Positions 15,813-25,573 are shown, numbered from the stretch's first letter. The stretch is DNA of 64,000 bases from Nocardioides ganghwensis (GCF_014779655.1 NZ_JACXYX010000001.1:124001-188000); one strand, 5' to 3'. Notes: generated by a model from the sequence alone, not told the origin. Numbers and translations are program-made.

Positions 15813-16025
15813 ATGGCGATCCGCACCGGCACGAACGTGAAGTGGAAGTGGGGCTCGTCGTGGGCCGAGGGCACCGTCACCGAGGTGCACCACGACCAGG
15901 TCACGCGCACGACCAAGGGCGAGAAGGTCACGCGCAAGGGCAGCGACGACGACCCGGCCTACGTCATCGAGCAGGAGGACGGCACCATCGTGCTCAAGCT
16001 CCAGAGCGAGGTCGAACGCGCCTGA
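15813..16025 (+). CDS. DUF2945 (hypervirulence-associated TUDOR-like) protein
   Basis: 70 residues beginning MAIRTGTNVKWKWGSSWAEG. The pattern V-x-W-x-W-G-x-x-x-x-x-G-T-V, then DQVTRTTKGEKVTRKGSDDD and AYVIEQEDGTIVLKL, matches the small DUF2945 beta-barrel family. These proteins are thought to bind nucleic acid or other partners, but no activity is established. Single short gene with no clear partner. Confidence 0.8.
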   Translation: MAIRTGTNVKWKWGSSWAEGTVTEVHHDQVTRTTKGEKVTRKGSDDDPAYVIEQEDGTIVLKLQSEVERA

Positions 16026-16050
16026 CCCAGGCTCGCGTGCCATGGAGCGT

Positions 16051-16082
16051 CCGGGGGAGGCCGGGGGAGGCCGGGGGAGGCC
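16051..16082. repeat. three tandem copies of a 10-bp GC-rich unit
   Basis: ccgggggagg is repeated three times in perfect register (16051-16080) and a fourth copy starts. It lies between the convergent DUF2945 and DUF2237 genes. It is likely a small slippage-prone repeat. Confidence 0.85.
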
Positions 16083-16117
16083 GGTGACCGGGTCCTCGAA
16101 CGCTGGATGCTCGCCGG

Positions 16118-16507
16118 TCAGCCCCAGGCGCCGAGGTCCGGGGGCACGTCGACGGAGAGCTGCTGCAGCACGGCCAGCGGCACCACGTCGAGCGCGCGCT
16201 CGGAGGTGGCGGCGAGCACGACCGGGGCGGCCACGCCGTCGTCGTACGCCTGGAGCCACCGCGCCGCGACGACGCACCAGCGGTCGCCCGGCACCAGGCC
16301 GGGGAAGCTCCACTCGGGGCGTGGCGTCGAGAGGTCGTTGCCGACAGATCGCTGGTGGGCCAGGAACTCCTCGGTCATCACGGCGCAGACCGCGTGGAGG
16401 CCGACGTCGTGAGGTCCGACGGTGCAGGTGCCGTCGCGGTGGAAGCCGGTGACGGGGTCGGTGCCGCAGGGCTCGAGCTCACCGCCGAGGACGTTGCGCT
16501 CCCTCAC
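16118..16507 (-). CDS. DUF2237 family protein
   Basis: 129 residues. NVLGGELEPCGTDPVTGFHR and CTVGPHDVGLHAVCAVMTEE are the diagnostic start of the family. NDLSTPRPEWSFPGLVPGD and RWCVVAARWLQAYDDG follow in order. Function is unknown; three conserved cysteines could bind a ligand or metal. The GTG start at 16507 overlaps the stop of the desaturase gene (GTGA), so the protein is made together with it and may act in lipid modification (inference from coupling only). Confidence 0.87.
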   Translation of the reverse strand: MRERNVLGGELEPCGTDPVTGFHRDGTCTVGPHDVGLHAVCAVMTEEFLAHQRSVGNDLSTPRPEWSFPGLVPGDRWCVVAARWLQAYDDGVAAPVVLAATSERALDVVPLAVLQQLSVDVPPDLGAWG

Positions 16508-17439
16508 GACGACTGGCGGGCGGCGCGCTTGGCCTCGGCCTCGGCGCGCCGCTCGACGAAGCGGGTCGCCTCGCCGTCGAGGGCCGACACCGCGGCCGCG
16601 AGCTCTTCGCGCGCCTTCTCGCCGTCCTCGTCGAGGTCCTCGAGGTCCCAGACCCCCCACTTCTTCAGCAGGGGGGTGACGATGTCGTCGTGGTGGATGC
16701 GGAGGTCGTAGATCCCGGCCTTGGCCATCTGCACCGCCTTGCGGGAGAACCCGGGGATCACGCTGCCCGGCATCTGGAAGTCGACGACCTCCTCGGTGAT
16801 GGCCCGCATGGTCTGGCTGGGCGCGAGCTGGAGGGCCGCGGCGACGATGTTGCGGTAGAAGATCATGTGCAGGTTCTCGTCCTTGGCGACCCGGCTCAGC
16901 AGCTTCTCCGCGATCGGCTCCTCGGTGTAGCGCCCGGTGTTGCGGTGCGAGATGCGGGTGGCGAGCTCCTGGAAGGAGACGTACGCGCACACGTTGAGCA
17001 GTGACTTGTCCAGCGCCTCGTAGCCGGTCTCCATCGTCTCCATCCGCGCGCGCTCGAGCTCGACGGGGTCGACGCCGCGCGTGACGAGGAGGTAGTCGCG
17101 GATGCAGAACGCGTGCCGGCCCTCCTCGGCCGTCCAGCGGTTGACCCAGGTGCCCCACGCGCTGTCGCGGCCGAAGGCGCGGTCGATCTCGCGGTGGTAG
17201 CTCGGCAGGTTGTCCTCGGTGAGCAGGTTGACCTCGAGCGCCGTGCGGGCGATCGGTGACAGCTGCGACTGCGCGACCTCCCACGGTTCCCCGCCGAGCT
17301 CGGCGAAGTCGCGCCCGAGGCTCCAGGGGACGTACTCGTGCGGCATCCACTCGTCCGCCATGTCGAGGTGTCGGTTGAGGTTGTCCTCGACCGTGGGCTC
17401 GAGCTCGGCCAGGAGGGTTGCGGTGTCGAGTGCGGCCAT
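16504..17439 (-). CDS. acyl-[acyl-carrier-protein] desaturase family protein
   Basis: 311 residues from ATG 17439. GGAG lies 6 bases upstream of this ATG, whereas ATG 17445 abuts the same purine run directly. The di-iron ligand motifs are TAEEGRHAFC and AKDENLHMIFYR, the E-x-x-H pairs of soluble stearoyl-ACP-type desaturases. LSPIARTALEVNLLTEDNLP supplies an earlier acidic ligand. Actinobacterial members (DesA1/DesA2 type) insert a double bond into long acyl-ACP chains. It is coupled to a DUF2237 gene. Position of the double bond cannot be predicted. Confidence 0.87.
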   Translation of the reverse strand: MAALDTATLLAELEPTVEDNLNRHLDMADEWMPHEYVPWSLGRDFAELGGEPWEVAQSQLSPIARTALEVNLLTEDNLPSYHREIDRAFGRDSAWGTWVNRWTAEEGRHAFCIRDYLLVTRGVDPVELERARMETMETGYEALDKSLLNVCAYVSFQELATRISHRNTGRYTEEPIAEKLLSRVAKDENLHMIFYRNIVAAALQLAPSQTMRAITEEVVDFQMPGSVIPGFSRKAVQMAKAGIYDLRIHHDDIVTPLLKKWGVWDLEDLDEDGEKAREELAAAVSALDGEATRFVERRAEAEAKRAARQSS

Positions 17440-17563
17440 GTCCATCTCCTCGAGTGAGTGCGAGGGCGCGGTGTCCTCGGACCCTGCCTACACCTGCGGG
17501 GCCCGCGTGACCAGAGGGTCGAGCCGTCCGGTGTGCGGCAGGCGGGACGGATCCCCGGTCTTC

Positions 17564-17569
17564 TAGGCT
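17564..17569 (+). promoter_or_regulatory. -10 hexamer TAGGCT of the AIM24 gene
   Basis: TAGGCT stands 44 bases before ATG 17614, and GGGGGA precedes the start, so this transcript would carry a leader. It sits in the divergent gap between the desaturase and AIM24 genes. Confidence 0.4.
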
Positions 17570-17613
17570 CGCCGCAGCGCGGCCGACCGGGCCGCCACGA
17601 GGACGGGGGACAC

Positions 17614-18297
17614 ATGCGCAGCGAGCTGTTCGACCAGGCCAACCAGGAGGACACGACCGCCCAGCGGTTCAGCCTCCACCACCGCAAGACGCTGCGGGTG
17701 GTGCTCGGCGAGCCGGTGCTGGCCGCCAAGGGATCGATGGTGGCCTACCAGGGCCAGGTGACGTTCGAGCACAAGTCGGCGGGCTCGATCGGCAAGATGA
17801 TGCGCCGGCTGGTGACCTCCGAGGACACCCCGCTCATGACCGTGGCCGGCCAGGGCGAGGTGTTCTTCGCCGATGCCGCCAAGGACGTCTTCCTGGTCGA
17901 CCTCGAGGGGGACGGACTCTCGGTCAACGGCACCGCGCTGCTGGCCATGGACGCCTCGCTCGACTACGACGTGCACCGGGTCAAGGGCGCCGGGATGATG
18001 AGCGGCGGGATGTTCAACACGCTCGTCCAGGGCCGGGGCACGGTGGCGCTCACCAGCGACGGGCAGCCGCTCATACTCGACTGCTCCCAGACCCCGACGT
18101 ACGTCGACATCAACGCCGCCGTCTGCTGGTCGGCCGGCCTGGTGCCGCAGGTGGTCAGCTCGATGAACATGCGGTCGATGCTGCGCGGCGGGACGGGGGA
18201 GGCGTTCCAGTACGCCTTCCAGGGGCCCGGCTTCGTCGTGGTCCAGCCGTCCGAGGGCCCGGTCGTGCCGCCCCACAGCCACGGCTCCGGCGGCTGA
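17614..18297 (+). CDS. AIM24 family protein
   Basis: 227 residues. LVVTLG-type beta repeats appear as VLGEPVLAAKGSMVAYQGQV, then PLMTVAGQGEVFFADAAKDV and VQGRGTVALTSDGQPLILD, characteristic of the AIM24/TIGR00266 beta-helix-like fold. GGGGGA precedes ATG 17614. The molecular function is unknown; mitochondrial AIM24 affects membrane organisation, and the bacterial role is not established. Followed by a strong terminator shared with the convergent serine hydrolase gene. Confidence 0.85.
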   Translation: MRSELFDQANQEDTTAQRFSLHHRKTLRVVLGEPVLAAKGSMVAYQGQVTFEHKSAGSIGKMMRRLVTSEDTPLMTVAGQGEVFFADAAKDVFLVDLEGDGLSVNGTALLAMDASLDYDVHRVKGAGMMSGGMFNTLVQGRGTVALTSDGQPLILDCSQTPTYVDINAAVCWSAGLVPQVVSSMNMRSMLRGGTGEAFQYAFQGPGFVVVQPSEGPVVPPHSHGSGG

Positions 18298-18320
18298 TCC
18301 GCCTCCACCCACGCGACAGT

Positions 18321-18355
18321 GGAGCCCCCGGCCGGTAGGTACGGCCGGGGGCTCC
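18321..18355. terminator. 13-bp perfect hairpin between convergent genes
   Basis: ggagcccccggcc (18321-18333) pairs perfectly with ggccgggggctcc (18343-18355) across a 9-base loop. There is no T-tract, as is usual in GC-rich actinobacteria. It can serve both AIM24 and the serine hydrolase. Confidence 0.85.
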
Positions 18356-18395
18356 GCTGTCGACGGGCTGGTCCGTGGGACTGCCCGACCCTGCG

Positions 18396-19829
18396 TCACC
18401 CGTGCCGGCGAGGGCAGTGCAGGGTCGCCAGACGACCGCCATCCAGTGGGGTCGTGTGCCAGGCAGCCTCCGCGGCCCTTGCCGGCAGCGAGCAGGTGAG
18501 GCGCAGGCGGTGCGGGGTCTCCAGGAACGAGACCTCCACCCGCAGCGTGCCGTCGTCGTCCCAGCCGCCCGACGCCGCGACCGGCACGACGTCGCCGTGG
18601 CTGTCGAGGGGTGACGATCCCAGCCAGCCGTCAGTCCCCACGGGGAACGTCAACGCGTTGTCCGCCTCGGCCAGGGTGACCTCGAGGCCGCCGTCCACCG
18701 GGTTGACTCCGACGGACGTGAAGCTCGTCCCGGGAGCCACGACGAAGGGCGACGTCCAGTCCTCCTGACCGCCCGGCTGGGGGCGGGCGGTGTACGGCAC
18801 GAGCGAGAGGCCCCGCAGGCGCCGCTCGAGCTCGGGCTGGGCGCTGTCCTCTGGGCGGTCGTCACGCAGGCCGGGGAGGAGGTGGGTCCACAGGTGGTCG
18901 AGCACCGCCTGCATCGCCTCGGTCCCGCCGGTCGTCGCGACCACGACGTCGTGCTCGGGCAGCACGATGCAGAACTGGCCGAAGGCACCGTCGCCGCGGT
19001 AGCCGTGCCGTGCCATCCAGAACTGGAAGCCGTAGCCCTGTCGCCAGTCGGGGTTCTCCATGTCCGGGTTGTCGACCTGGCGCGACGTGGCCTGCTCGAC
19101 GTACGCCTCGGGGATCAGCTGGGTCTCTCCCCAGCGCCCGCGTCGGAGGTAGAGCAGACCGAGCTTGGCGATGTCCTCGGTGCGGGCGAACAGGCCACTG
19201 AACCCCTGCTCGCGACCGGGCGGCCAGGTCGCCCAGCCGACCGACCCGATGCCGAGCGGGTCGAGCAGCCGGGGTCGCAGGTAGGCACTCAAGGGCATGC
19301 CCGCAGCGCGCTGGATGATGCTCGCCAGCGCATACGTGCACGGCTGGCTGTAGGCGAACAGGGTCCCGGGCGGGGCATCCGGCGGCACCATCAGGAACCC
19401 GCGCACCGGCTCGTGCGGGTCGAGGGCCAGGGCCTCGTCGATCATGTCGCGGTCGTGGCCGCTGGCCATGGAGGCGACGTCGCGGACCGTGATGGACCTG
19501 CTGCCCGGGTCGGTGATGTCGTCGGCGAGCTCGGGGAAGTGCGACACCACGGTGTCGTCCAGGCCGACCAGTCCCTCCTGCAGCGCGAATGCCAGGGCGG
19601 TCGAGGTGAAGCTCTTGCTCAGGGAGTAGACCAGCCGGGTGCGCTCGGGCGTGTGCGGTGCCCACCAGCCTTCGGCGACGACGTGCCCGTGCCTCACCAC
19701 CATCAGGCTGTGCAGCTCCACCGCCGGATCGCCGTCGATCGCGTCCACGGTGGCCAACAGGGCAGCCGGAGCGACGTGCTGGTCGGCCGGCAGGCTGCGG
19801 GGGAGCGCTGGGTCGAGGTGGTCCTCCAT
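18396..19829 (-). CDS. serine hydrolase, class C beta-lactamase-like
   Basis: 477 residues. YSLSKSFTSTALAFALQEG contains the S-x-x-K nucleophile motif near residue 72. YSQPCTYALASII is in place of the Y-x-N motif (Q for N). A C-terminal block GFQFWMARHGYRGDGAFGQF resembles the H/KTG region. No signal peptide is seen, so it is probably cytoplasmic, more like esterases and D-aminopeptidases than penicillinases. A beta-sheet extension of about 110 residues follows, as in several EstB-like proteins. TACTGT lies six bases before ATG 19829. Substrate unknown. Confidence 0.85.
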   Translation of the reverse strand: MEDHLDPALPRSLPADQHVAPAALLATVDAIDGDPAVELHSLMVVRHGHVVAEGWWAPHTPERTRLVYSLSKSFTSTALAFALQEGLVGLDDTVVSHFPELADDITDPGSRSITVRDVASMASGHDRDMIDEALALDPHEPVRGFLMVPPDAPPGTLFAYSQPCTYALASIIQRAAGMPLSAYLRPRLLDPLGIGSVGWATWPPGREQGFSGLFARTEDIAKLGLLYLRRGRWGETQLIPEAYVEQATSRQVDNPDMENPDWRQGYGFQFWMARHGYRGDGAFGQFCIVLPEHDVVVATTGGTEAMQAVLDHLWTHLLPGLRDDRPEDSAQPELERRLRGLSLVPYTARPQPGGQEDWTSPFVVAPGTSFTSVGVNPVDGGLEVTLAEADNALTFPVGTDGWLGSSPLDSHGDVVPVAASGGWDDDGTLRVEVSFLETPHRLRLTCSLPARAAEAAWHTTPLDGGRLATLHCPRRHG

Positions 19830-19835
19830 CCTCCG

Positions 19836-19841
19836 ACAGTA
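19836..19841 (-). promoter_or_regulatory. leaderless-type -10 hexamer TACTGT
   Basis: On the minus strand TACTGT is followed by six bases (cggagg) and ATG 19829. The cggagg could alternatively act as a Shine-Dalgarno sequence, though it abuts the start. Confidence 0.35.
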
Positions 19842-19852
19842 CGACGGGCGGC

Positions 19853-21046
19853 TCAGTTCCAGATCGCGTCGGCCCACTCGGGGTGGTCGATGAAGGGGTT
19901 GCGGTTGCCCTGCCACTGGGCGTGGATGCGGTCGTTGCGCCGCATCTCGAACGCGTTGACCGGGTCGGCGGCGTTCCACGCCAGCAGGGTCTCGAGGTCG
20001 CCGATGAGCGTGGAGGACGTGCCGACCGTGGAGCTCATCTCGAGGTTGTTGAAGCCGTCGCCGCCCTCGTAGCGGATCGCCATGTAGAGCAGCATCCGCG
20101 CCACGTCGCCCTTCACCGCGTCGCGCGGCTCGAAGGAGTCGGAGTCGGTCCAGCAGTCGTTGCAGCCGGAGACCGCGGAGCCGCCGTTGTCGAAGTCCTT
20201 GTTGCCGCGGATCGAGTTGACCGTGACGTCCTCGGGCCGGATGTGGTGCAGGTCGGTGCCGGGGCCCGCGCTGGTGGTGAAGCCGCCGCGCGACTGGGCC
20301 CAGACGTGCTCACGGTTCCAGTTGCCGGTGCTGCCGCCGTTGCTGGACTTGGAGATGGAGCGCCCGGTGTAGAGCTCGATGACGTTGGCGGTGTTGCCGG
20401 GGTCCTGGTCGGTGTCCTTCAGTGCGGTCCACACCGCGTCGTACGACAGCTTCGTGTGGCCGTCGATGATGTCGTGCAGCGCGGCGCGCAGGGCGGTGCC
20501 GGACTTGCCGACGGCCGGCGCGTAGTAGGTGGAGTCCCACGGACTCGTGCCGCCGGTCGGCGGCGGCTCGGTGGTGCCGCCGCCCGAGAGCGCGAAGGCC
20601 GACGTGCTCGTCATGCCGGGGTGGGAGAAGTAGGACGACAGCGCGCCGGTGACGTCGATCTGCTTGCCCATCAACGACGGGTTCGTCCTCAGGCCCCACT
20701 GCGAGCGGAACGCCGAGGGGATCTGCACGTAGAGCATCGACGACGTGCTGGTCGTCGACGCCGAGTCGGCGATCGCGAGCGCGTAGTCGTTGGGGAAGTT
20801 GGAGCGTACGACCGTGTTGGTGGCGGTCGGCTGCCCGACGACGTAGCCGCGGACGGTCTGCGTCGCCCCGGTCTGCTGGCCGATGGCCTGGCTGACGGTG
20901 AGAGGGGTGGCGGCGGTGGCGGGCTCGGTGGCAGCCGGCAGCAGCACCAGTGAGAGGACGAGGGCGAGCGAGGCGGCGAGGGAGGAGGCGAGGGATGAGG
21001 CGTGGGTGGTCGCGCGGGCACGACCCTTCCCGAGATGTGGGGTCAT
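19853..21046 (-). CDS. secreted endonuclease I family nuclease with N-terminal OB-like domain
   Basis: 397 residues from ATG 21046. The signal peptide has ASLALVLSLVLLPAATEPAT followed by AATPLTV. Residues about 45-160 (VSQAIGQQTGATQTVRGYVV to FALSGGG) form an OB-fold-like domain seen in Bacillus-type secreted nucleases. The catalytic part contains NREHVWAQSRGGF, then DLHHIRPEDVTVNSIRGNKD, the H-containing beta-beta-alpha metal site of endonuclease I, with CNDC nearby. It probably degrades extracellular DNA and/or RNA for nutrients. The earlier in-frame start would extend into promoter sequence and is not used. Confidence 0.88.
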   Translation of the reverse strand: MTPHLGKGRARATTHASSLASSLAASLALVLSLVLLPAATEPATAATPLTVSQAIGQQTGATQTVRGYVVGQPTATNTVVRSNFPNDYALAIADSASTTSTSSMLYVQIPSAFRSQWGLRTNPSLMGKQIDVTGALSSYFSHPGMTSTSAFALSGGGTTEPPPTGGTSPWDSTYYAPAVGKSGTALRAALHDIIDGHTKLSYDAVWTALKDTDQDPGNTANVIELYTGRSISKSSNGGSTGNWNREHVWAQSRGGFTTSAGPGTDLHHIRPEDVTVNSIRGNKDFDNGGSAVSGCNDCWTDSDSFEPRDAVKGDVARMLLYMAIRYEGGDGFNNLEMSSTVGTSSTLIGDLETLLAWNAADPVNAFEMRRNDRIHAQWQGNRNPFIDHPEWADAIWN

Positions 21047-21358
21047 GGCGGTGAAGCCTGCCGTACGTGCGCCCGCCGCGGAAGGGCCTGCGGGTGAACC
21101 GTCGGCGACGGCCCGGGTGCCGTGGGGGAGTCGTCCCACGCGCCACACACAACGCTTTGGAAACGGGTCTGGTGTGGTCGGTGGTGCCGGTGGGACACTG
21201 CCCACCGCTCGTCGAGGTGCCGCGAGGCCCCTTTACACCCCCACCACCCCAGTTCTGCGAAAACGCCACGGAATGTCGCAAGACTCCTTAGGTTGAGTCT
21301 GCTCCGGTCCCACCGGTTCAGTTTCGACGTCGTATCGCTCACCAAACGCGAGGCACAC
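21047..21358. other. 312-base divergent intergenic region, nuclease / conservon
   Basis: No plausible gene. It carries the divergent promoters of the secreted nuclease (minus) and the conservon (plus). TAGGTT at 21289-21294 is a good -10 for the conservon, giving a leader of about 60 bases with GAGG about 7 bases before ATG 21359. An A+T-richer patch with an imperfect dyad (aacgctttggaaacg, near 21150) could be a regulator site. Confidence 0.5.
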
Positions 21359-24300
21359 ATGACTCAGGATGCAGCCCGGCCCCGCAAGGGCACGGGTCTC
21401 TCGGTCGCCGGCTGGCCGCTGGGCCGCAAGATGGCCCTTGCCCTGGCGATCCCGCTGCTGCTCGCGGCGGTCCTCGGCGGCCTGCGCGTCTCCGGCGACT
21501 ACGGCGACTCCCGGCAGGCGTCCCGCAGTGCCCAGCAGGTCACGATCATCCAGCCCGCGGTCGACTACCTCACCGCGTCGGAGGCCGCCATGGTGGCCGC
21601 GCAGACCGACAGCGCCGCCAGTCAGGGCGACCTGATCGACGCGATCAGCGACATCTCCACCAACGCCGAGACCCTTGTCCAGGCCCGCGACAGCGCCGAC
21701 CTCGACGAGCTCCAGACCGCCCACGTCAACGCGCTGCTCGACCTGAGCCAGGCGATGCGGGGCCAGGGTGCCGAGACCCTCGGCCCGGCGACCTGGATCG
21801 CGCTCGTGCGCCAGCTCGAGTCGAGCGTCTCGCAGCTCATCACCAGCGTGAACGCCGCCCAGGAGACCCCGGAGCCGCGCCTCGAGCAGCTGTCCCAGGT
21901 CATGAGCGGCCGGCTCTCGCTGGCCCTCCAGCAGGGCCTGCTCGCCACCACGCTCTCGCAGTCCAGCTCGCAGGAGCTCTTCTCGGAGATCGGCGTGGAG
22001 GCGGCCGCCATCGACCGTCTCGCCGGCTCCGTCGAGGGCGCCGAGGAGCAGACGGCCCTCCTGCGTACGCAGAACACCCGCCACGCCGGTCAGATCCGCG
22101 ACGACTCCGCGACCGACCTCGACGGCCGCGACGCCTACGTCCCCTACGACGAGATCACCCAGACGCTCGTCACCGGCGTCACCGAGACCCTCGACGAGGC
22201 CGCCTCCGACGCCCAGCGCAACGCGCTCGTCGGCGCCGTCCTGACGATCCTTGCGCTCGCCGCCGCGATCGCGCTCGCCTTCTTCGTCGCCCGCAGCCTC
22301 CTCGGCCCGATCGGCAAGGTGCGCGAGGGCGCGCTCGCCGTGGCCCGCCACCGCCTGCCCGACGCGGTCGCCCGGATCCGCGCCGGCCAGGAGCCCGAGC
22401 CGATCAGGACGATCGACGTCACCACCAACGAGGAGATCGGCCAGGTCGCGCGAGCGGTCGACGACCTCCACCGCCAGGCCATCCACCTCGCCTCCGGCGA
22501 GGCCCAGCTCCGCCAGACCGTCAACGCGATGTTCGTGACGCTGTCGCGCCGCTCGACCTCGCTGGTCAACCAGCAGCTCGCCCAGATCGAGCGCCTCGAG
22601 CACGACGAGGAGGACCCCAAGCGCCTCGAGTCGCTGTTCCGGCTCGACCACCTCGCCTCCCGCATGCGCCGTACGGCCGACTCGCTGCTGATCCTCGCCG
22701 ACGCACCGAACCGCGCCGCCGGCCAGTTCAGCCTCACCGTCGGCGAGGCGCTGCAGGCCGCGACCTCGGGCGTGCAGGACTACCAGCGCGTGCAGATCCT
22801 GTCGCACCTCAACACCCGCGTCGGTGACGAGGCCGCGGCCGACGTGGTCCACCTGCTGACCGAGCTCGTCGACAACGCGCTGTCCTTCTCGCCGCCTGCC
22901 GAGCCCGTACGCCTCGCCGCCAAGCAGGGCCCCGAGGGCGTCACGATCACCGTCACCGACTCCGGCCTGGGAGTGCCGCCGGCCGAGCTGGAGCAGCTCA
23001 ACCGCGACCTCCAGCACGGTGCCGAGGCCACGCCCGACACCGCTCGCCGGATGGGCCTCTTCGTGGTCTCGCGCCTCGCCGAGCGCCACGACATCGATGC
23101 CCACCTGGCGCGCAACCCCGGTGGCGGCATGACGGCCACCGTCACGCTCCCGCCCTCCGTGCTGCCCGACCTGCCCCAGGCCGGCGCCCCCGCGGCCCCG
23201 GCCGCTGCCGCACAGGCCAGTCCCGCGACCGGCACGACGGAGGTCCTCGAGACCGCCGCCGTCGCCGCTCCCGTCCTGTCCAAGCGTGAGGCCCGCAACC
23301 GGGCCCGCGCGGAGAAGGCCGAGGCGAAGGCCGCGGAGCGCGCCGCCGCCGCAGAGGCGAAGTCCGCGAAGAAGGACGCCGCGTCGGAGGCGAAGGCCGC
23401 CAAGCAGGAGGCCGAGCTCGAGCCCCTGACCGCGTCGACAGCCGCCGCTGCTGCGTCCGCCGCCGCGACCGCGCCCGCCGACGGGCGTACGACCGGCACC
23501 GCGCAGGCCCCGGCCGCGAGGTCCACCACCGGCTCCGAGCCGACGCCGGACCGCCCGCCGCTGGGCAGCCTGCTGCCGCGCCGCGACCCGGGCGCCAACA
23601 TGCCCCGCACGGGTGCCGACGCGTTCCTGCCGCCCGAGACGTCCACGGCGACCGGTCCGCTCTTCGGCAAGCGTCCCGAGCCGTCGGAGGCGCCCGCTGC
23701 GGCCGACTCCGCCCCGCGCGAGGGTGCCGCCACCGAGCGCGCGGAGAAGGTCGCCCGCGTGGTGCCCATCACCGCCCTCGCCGCCCGCCAGCGCGCCCAG
23801 GCCGAGCAGGAGGCGCGGGTCGCCGAGACCGCGCCGGAGACGACCGAGGTCGAGGACCAGACGGTCGTCGACGAGACGGTCGTCGAGCCGGCGGCCGAGC
23901 CCGCTGCCGAGCCGGCACGTGCCCACGACCCGCTGTCCGACCCGCTGCCCGCGGACGCCTTCGACGAGCCCGGTGCTGCCGAGGCCGAGCCGGAAGCTGC
24001 CGCCGAGCCGGAGCCCCAGACGGAGCCGGAGCCCGAGCCGGAGCCCGTCGCCGCTGCAGAGCCGGAGCCCGAGCCGGAGCCCGAGCCCGTCGTGGCGCGG
24101 TCGGTCGAGCGCGAGGTCGAGGTCGACGCCAACGACCCGCTGGGCCTGGGTGTCCCCGCGGCCCCCGCGCGGGAGACCGCGCCGGAGCCGGCCGCCCAGA
24201 CCGCACCGGAGCCGGCCGCCCAGGCGGCACCCGAGCCGGTCGTCGAGCCCCAGCCCGAGCCCGCACCCGAGCCGTCCGTCTGGCAGCAGCCGGCGTACGA

Positions 24301-24757
24301 GCCCCCCGCCGCGGTGCTGGACGCCGGTCACGGCACGAACGGCTCCCACGGCACGAACGGCACGAACGGCTCCAACGGCTCCAACGGCTCCAACGGCCTG
24401 TCGCACCGCGGCGAGCCCGCCCGCTCCGGCGGCGAGTCGCCGATCTTCAAGTCGATGCGGTCGGGCTGGCTCACCGGTGACGCGAGCCAGATCCACGAGA
24501 CCGAGGTGGACCGCGGGTGGGAGATCGCCGAGCACGTCGCCGAGGAGGCGCCGGCCGTCGAGTCGACCCCCGTCGGACTTCCGCGACGCGCCCCCGGGGA
24601 GCGGCTCGTTCCCGGTAGCGTGACACCGCCCACGGCAGCCAAGACGCGCGACCCCGAAGCGATCCGCCGCCGCCTCCAGGCACACACCGCGGGAGTCTCC
24701 CGCGGCCGACGAGCAGCCCAGAGTTCCACCCAGCACACGGAAGCAGGCCCCGCATGA
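21359..24757 (+). CDS. cvnA: conservon sensor histidine kinase-like protein (CvnA type)
   Basis: 1132 residues from ATG 21359. TM1 is [19 protein letters not shown] (residues about 25-45). An extracytoplasmic sensor part of about 240 residues resembling NIT-type helical sensors follows. TM2 is [20 protein letters not shown] (about 290-312), then a HAMP-like linker. [13 protein letters not shown] is the usual conservon histidine region, [14 protein letters not shown] the N box and [12 protein letters not shown] the G box of the ATPase domain. The last 500 or so residues are disordered, with Ala/Lys, Glu-Pro and Asn-Gly-Ser repeats. It starts a five-gene operon with roadblock, DUF742, GTPase and a binding lipoprotein. 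No response regulator follows, as is normal for conservons. Confidence 0.88.
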   Translation: MTQDAARPRKGTGLSVAGWPLGRKMALALAIPLLLAAVLGGLRVSGDYGDSRQASRSAQQVTIIQPAVDYLTASEAAMVAAQTDSAASQGDLIDAISDISTNAETLVQARDSADLDELQTAHVNALLDLSQAMRGQGAETLGPATWIALVRQLESSVSQLITSVNAAQETPEPRLEQLSQVMSGRLSLALQQGLLATTLSQSSSQELFSEIGVEAAAIDRLAGSVEGAEEQTALLRTQNTRHAGQIRDDSATDLDGRDAYVPYDEITQTLVTGVTETLDEAASDAQRNALVGAVLTILALAAAIALAFFVARSLLGPIGKVREGALAVARHRLPDAVARIRAGQEPEPIRTIDVTTNEEIGQVARAVDDLHRQAIHLASGEAQLRQTVNAMFVTLSRRSTSLVNQQLAQIERLEHDEEDPKRLESLFRLDHLASRMRRTADSLLILADAPNRAAGQFSLTVGEALQAATSGVQDYQRVQILSHLNTRVGDEAAADVVHLLTELVDNALSFSPPAEPVRLAAKQGPEGVTITVTDSGLGVPPAELEQLNRDLQHGAEATPDTARRMGLFVVSRLAERHDIDAHLARNPGGGMTATVTLPPSVLPDLPQAGAPAAPAAAAQASPATGTTEVLETAAVAAPVLSKREARNRARAEKAEAKAAERAAAAEAKSAKKDAASEAKAAKQEAELEPLTASTAAAAASAAATAPADGRTTGTAQAPAARSTTGSEPTPDRPPLGSLLPRRDPGANMPRTGADAFLPPETSTATGPLFGKRPEPSEAPAAADSAPREGAATERAEKVARVVPITALAARQRAQAEQEARVAETAPETTEVEDQTVVDETVVEPAAEPAAEPARAHDPLSDPLPADAFDEPGAAEAEPEAAAEPEPQTEPEPEPEPVAAAEPEPEPEPEPVVARSVEREVEVDANDPLGLGVPAAPARETAPEPAAQTAPEPAAQAAPEPVVEPQPEPAPEPSVWQQPAYEPPAAVLDAGHGTNGSHGTNGTNGSNGSNGSNGLSHRGEPARSGGESPIFKSMRSGWLTGDASQIHETEVDRGWEIAEHVAEEAPAVESTPVGLPRRAPGERLVPGSVTPPTAAKTRDPEAIRRRLQAHTAGVSRGRRAAQSSTQHTEAGPA

Positions 24758-25191
24758 CTCACGATTCCGCCACCGCACCCGCCGCCAGCGCTGCTGGTGA
24801 CGACCGAGACCTCGACTGGGTGATGTCGCGATTCGTCGACGACGTCCCCGACGCAGCGCACGCCATCCTGGTGTCCGCCGACGGCCTCCTGATGGCGTCG
24901 AGCACCAGCATCCCCGGCGAGCGCGCCGAGCAGGTCGCGGCCGTCTCCTCCGGCCTGGCCAGCCTCGCCGTCGGTGCCGCCCGCCTCTTCGAGGGCGGCT
25001 CGGTGATGCAGACCATCGTCGAGATGGAGATGGGCTTCCTGATGCTGATGAGCGTGGGTGACGGCTCCAACCTCACCGTGCTCACCACCGAGGAGGCCGA
25101 CATCGGCCAGGTGGGCTACGAGATGGCCCTGCTGGTGGACCGCGTGGGACGTACCGTCGAGGCCCAGGCCCGCGTCGGTACGGGCGGCTGA
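24754..25191 (+). CDS. cvnB: roadblock/LC7 domain protein (CvnB type)
   Basis: 145 residues; ATG 24754 overlaps the cvnA stop (ATGA). The core [20 protein letters not shown] followed by [11 protein letters not shown] is the roadblock/LC7 signature, and [13 protein letters not shown] strands ([19 protein letters not shown]) complete the profilin-like fold. In characterised conservons this protein associates with the kinase and the GTPase at the membrane. Probably acts as adaptor or GTPase-activating subunit (family knowledge). Confidence 0.92.
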   Translation: MTHDSATAPAASAAGDDRDLDWVMSRFVDDVPDAAHAILVSADGLLMASSTSIPGERAEQVAAVSSGLASLAVGAARLFEGGSVMQTIVEMEMGFLMLMSVGDGSNLTVLTTEEADIGQVGYEMALLVDRVGRTVEAQARVGTGG

Positions 25192-25204
25192 CCGGCTCCG
25201 CGCC

Positions 25205-25573
25205 ATGACGCCGCCACACGAGCCGGAGGACGAGGGCTACCGCCCGCGCCTCATCCGGTCCTACACCCTCACCGCCGGACGGACGGCCGCCAAGGTGGAG
25301 CTGGCCATGGAGGCGACGCTTCGCCTCCAGGCCGGTGCGGAGGCACCTGTGCTCTCGCCGTCCGCCGCGCAGGTTCTCGAGGTCTGCGACCGGCGCTCCG
25401 TGGCCGAGGTGTCGGCCCTGACCAAGATGCCGATCGGCGTCACCCGGGTGCTGCTGGGTGACCTGATCGAGCAGGGCCTGGTCCGCATCCAGGCCACCAT
25501 CAACGACAGCACGTCGACAGATGAGCGTCTCGAGCTCATCGAAAGGACCCTCCGTGGACTTCGAAACTACTAA
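25205..25573 (+). CDS. cvnC: DUF742 protein (CvnC type)
   Basis: 122 residues from ATG 25205, 13 bases after the roadblock stop. YRPRLIRSYTLTAGRT at the N-terminus and the winged-helix-like C-terminal half, with VLEVCDRRSVAEVSALTKMP and IGVTRVLLGDLIEQGLVRI, are diagnostic for DUF742. It resembles a helix-turn-helix protein but is thought to work in the membrane-associated complex with the other conservon products. Its last 20 bases overlap the start of the GTPase gene, a strong sign of coupled translation. Confidence 0.92.
   Translation: MTPPHEPEDEGYRPRLIRSYTLTAGRTAAKVELAMEATLRLQAGAEAPVLSPSAAQVLEVCDRRSVAEVSALTKMPIGVTRVLLGDLIEQGLVRIQATINDSTSTDERLELIERTLRGLRNY

Noticed and set aside
18396..19829. 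True beta-lactamase (resistance gene)
   Set aside because: No export signal, an altered Y-x-N motif and a long C-terminal extension fit an esterase or peptidase-type serine hydrolase better.
21233..24778. Long minus-strand open frame opposite cvnA
   Set aside because: Low-complexity Gly/Leu/Arg translation, entirely explained by the codon bias of cvnA.
24754..25573. Roadblock gene and DUF742 as a separate gliding-motility (Mgl) system
   Set aside because: The kinase-roadblock-DUF742-GTPase order is the actinobacterial conservon; no motility genes are nearby.
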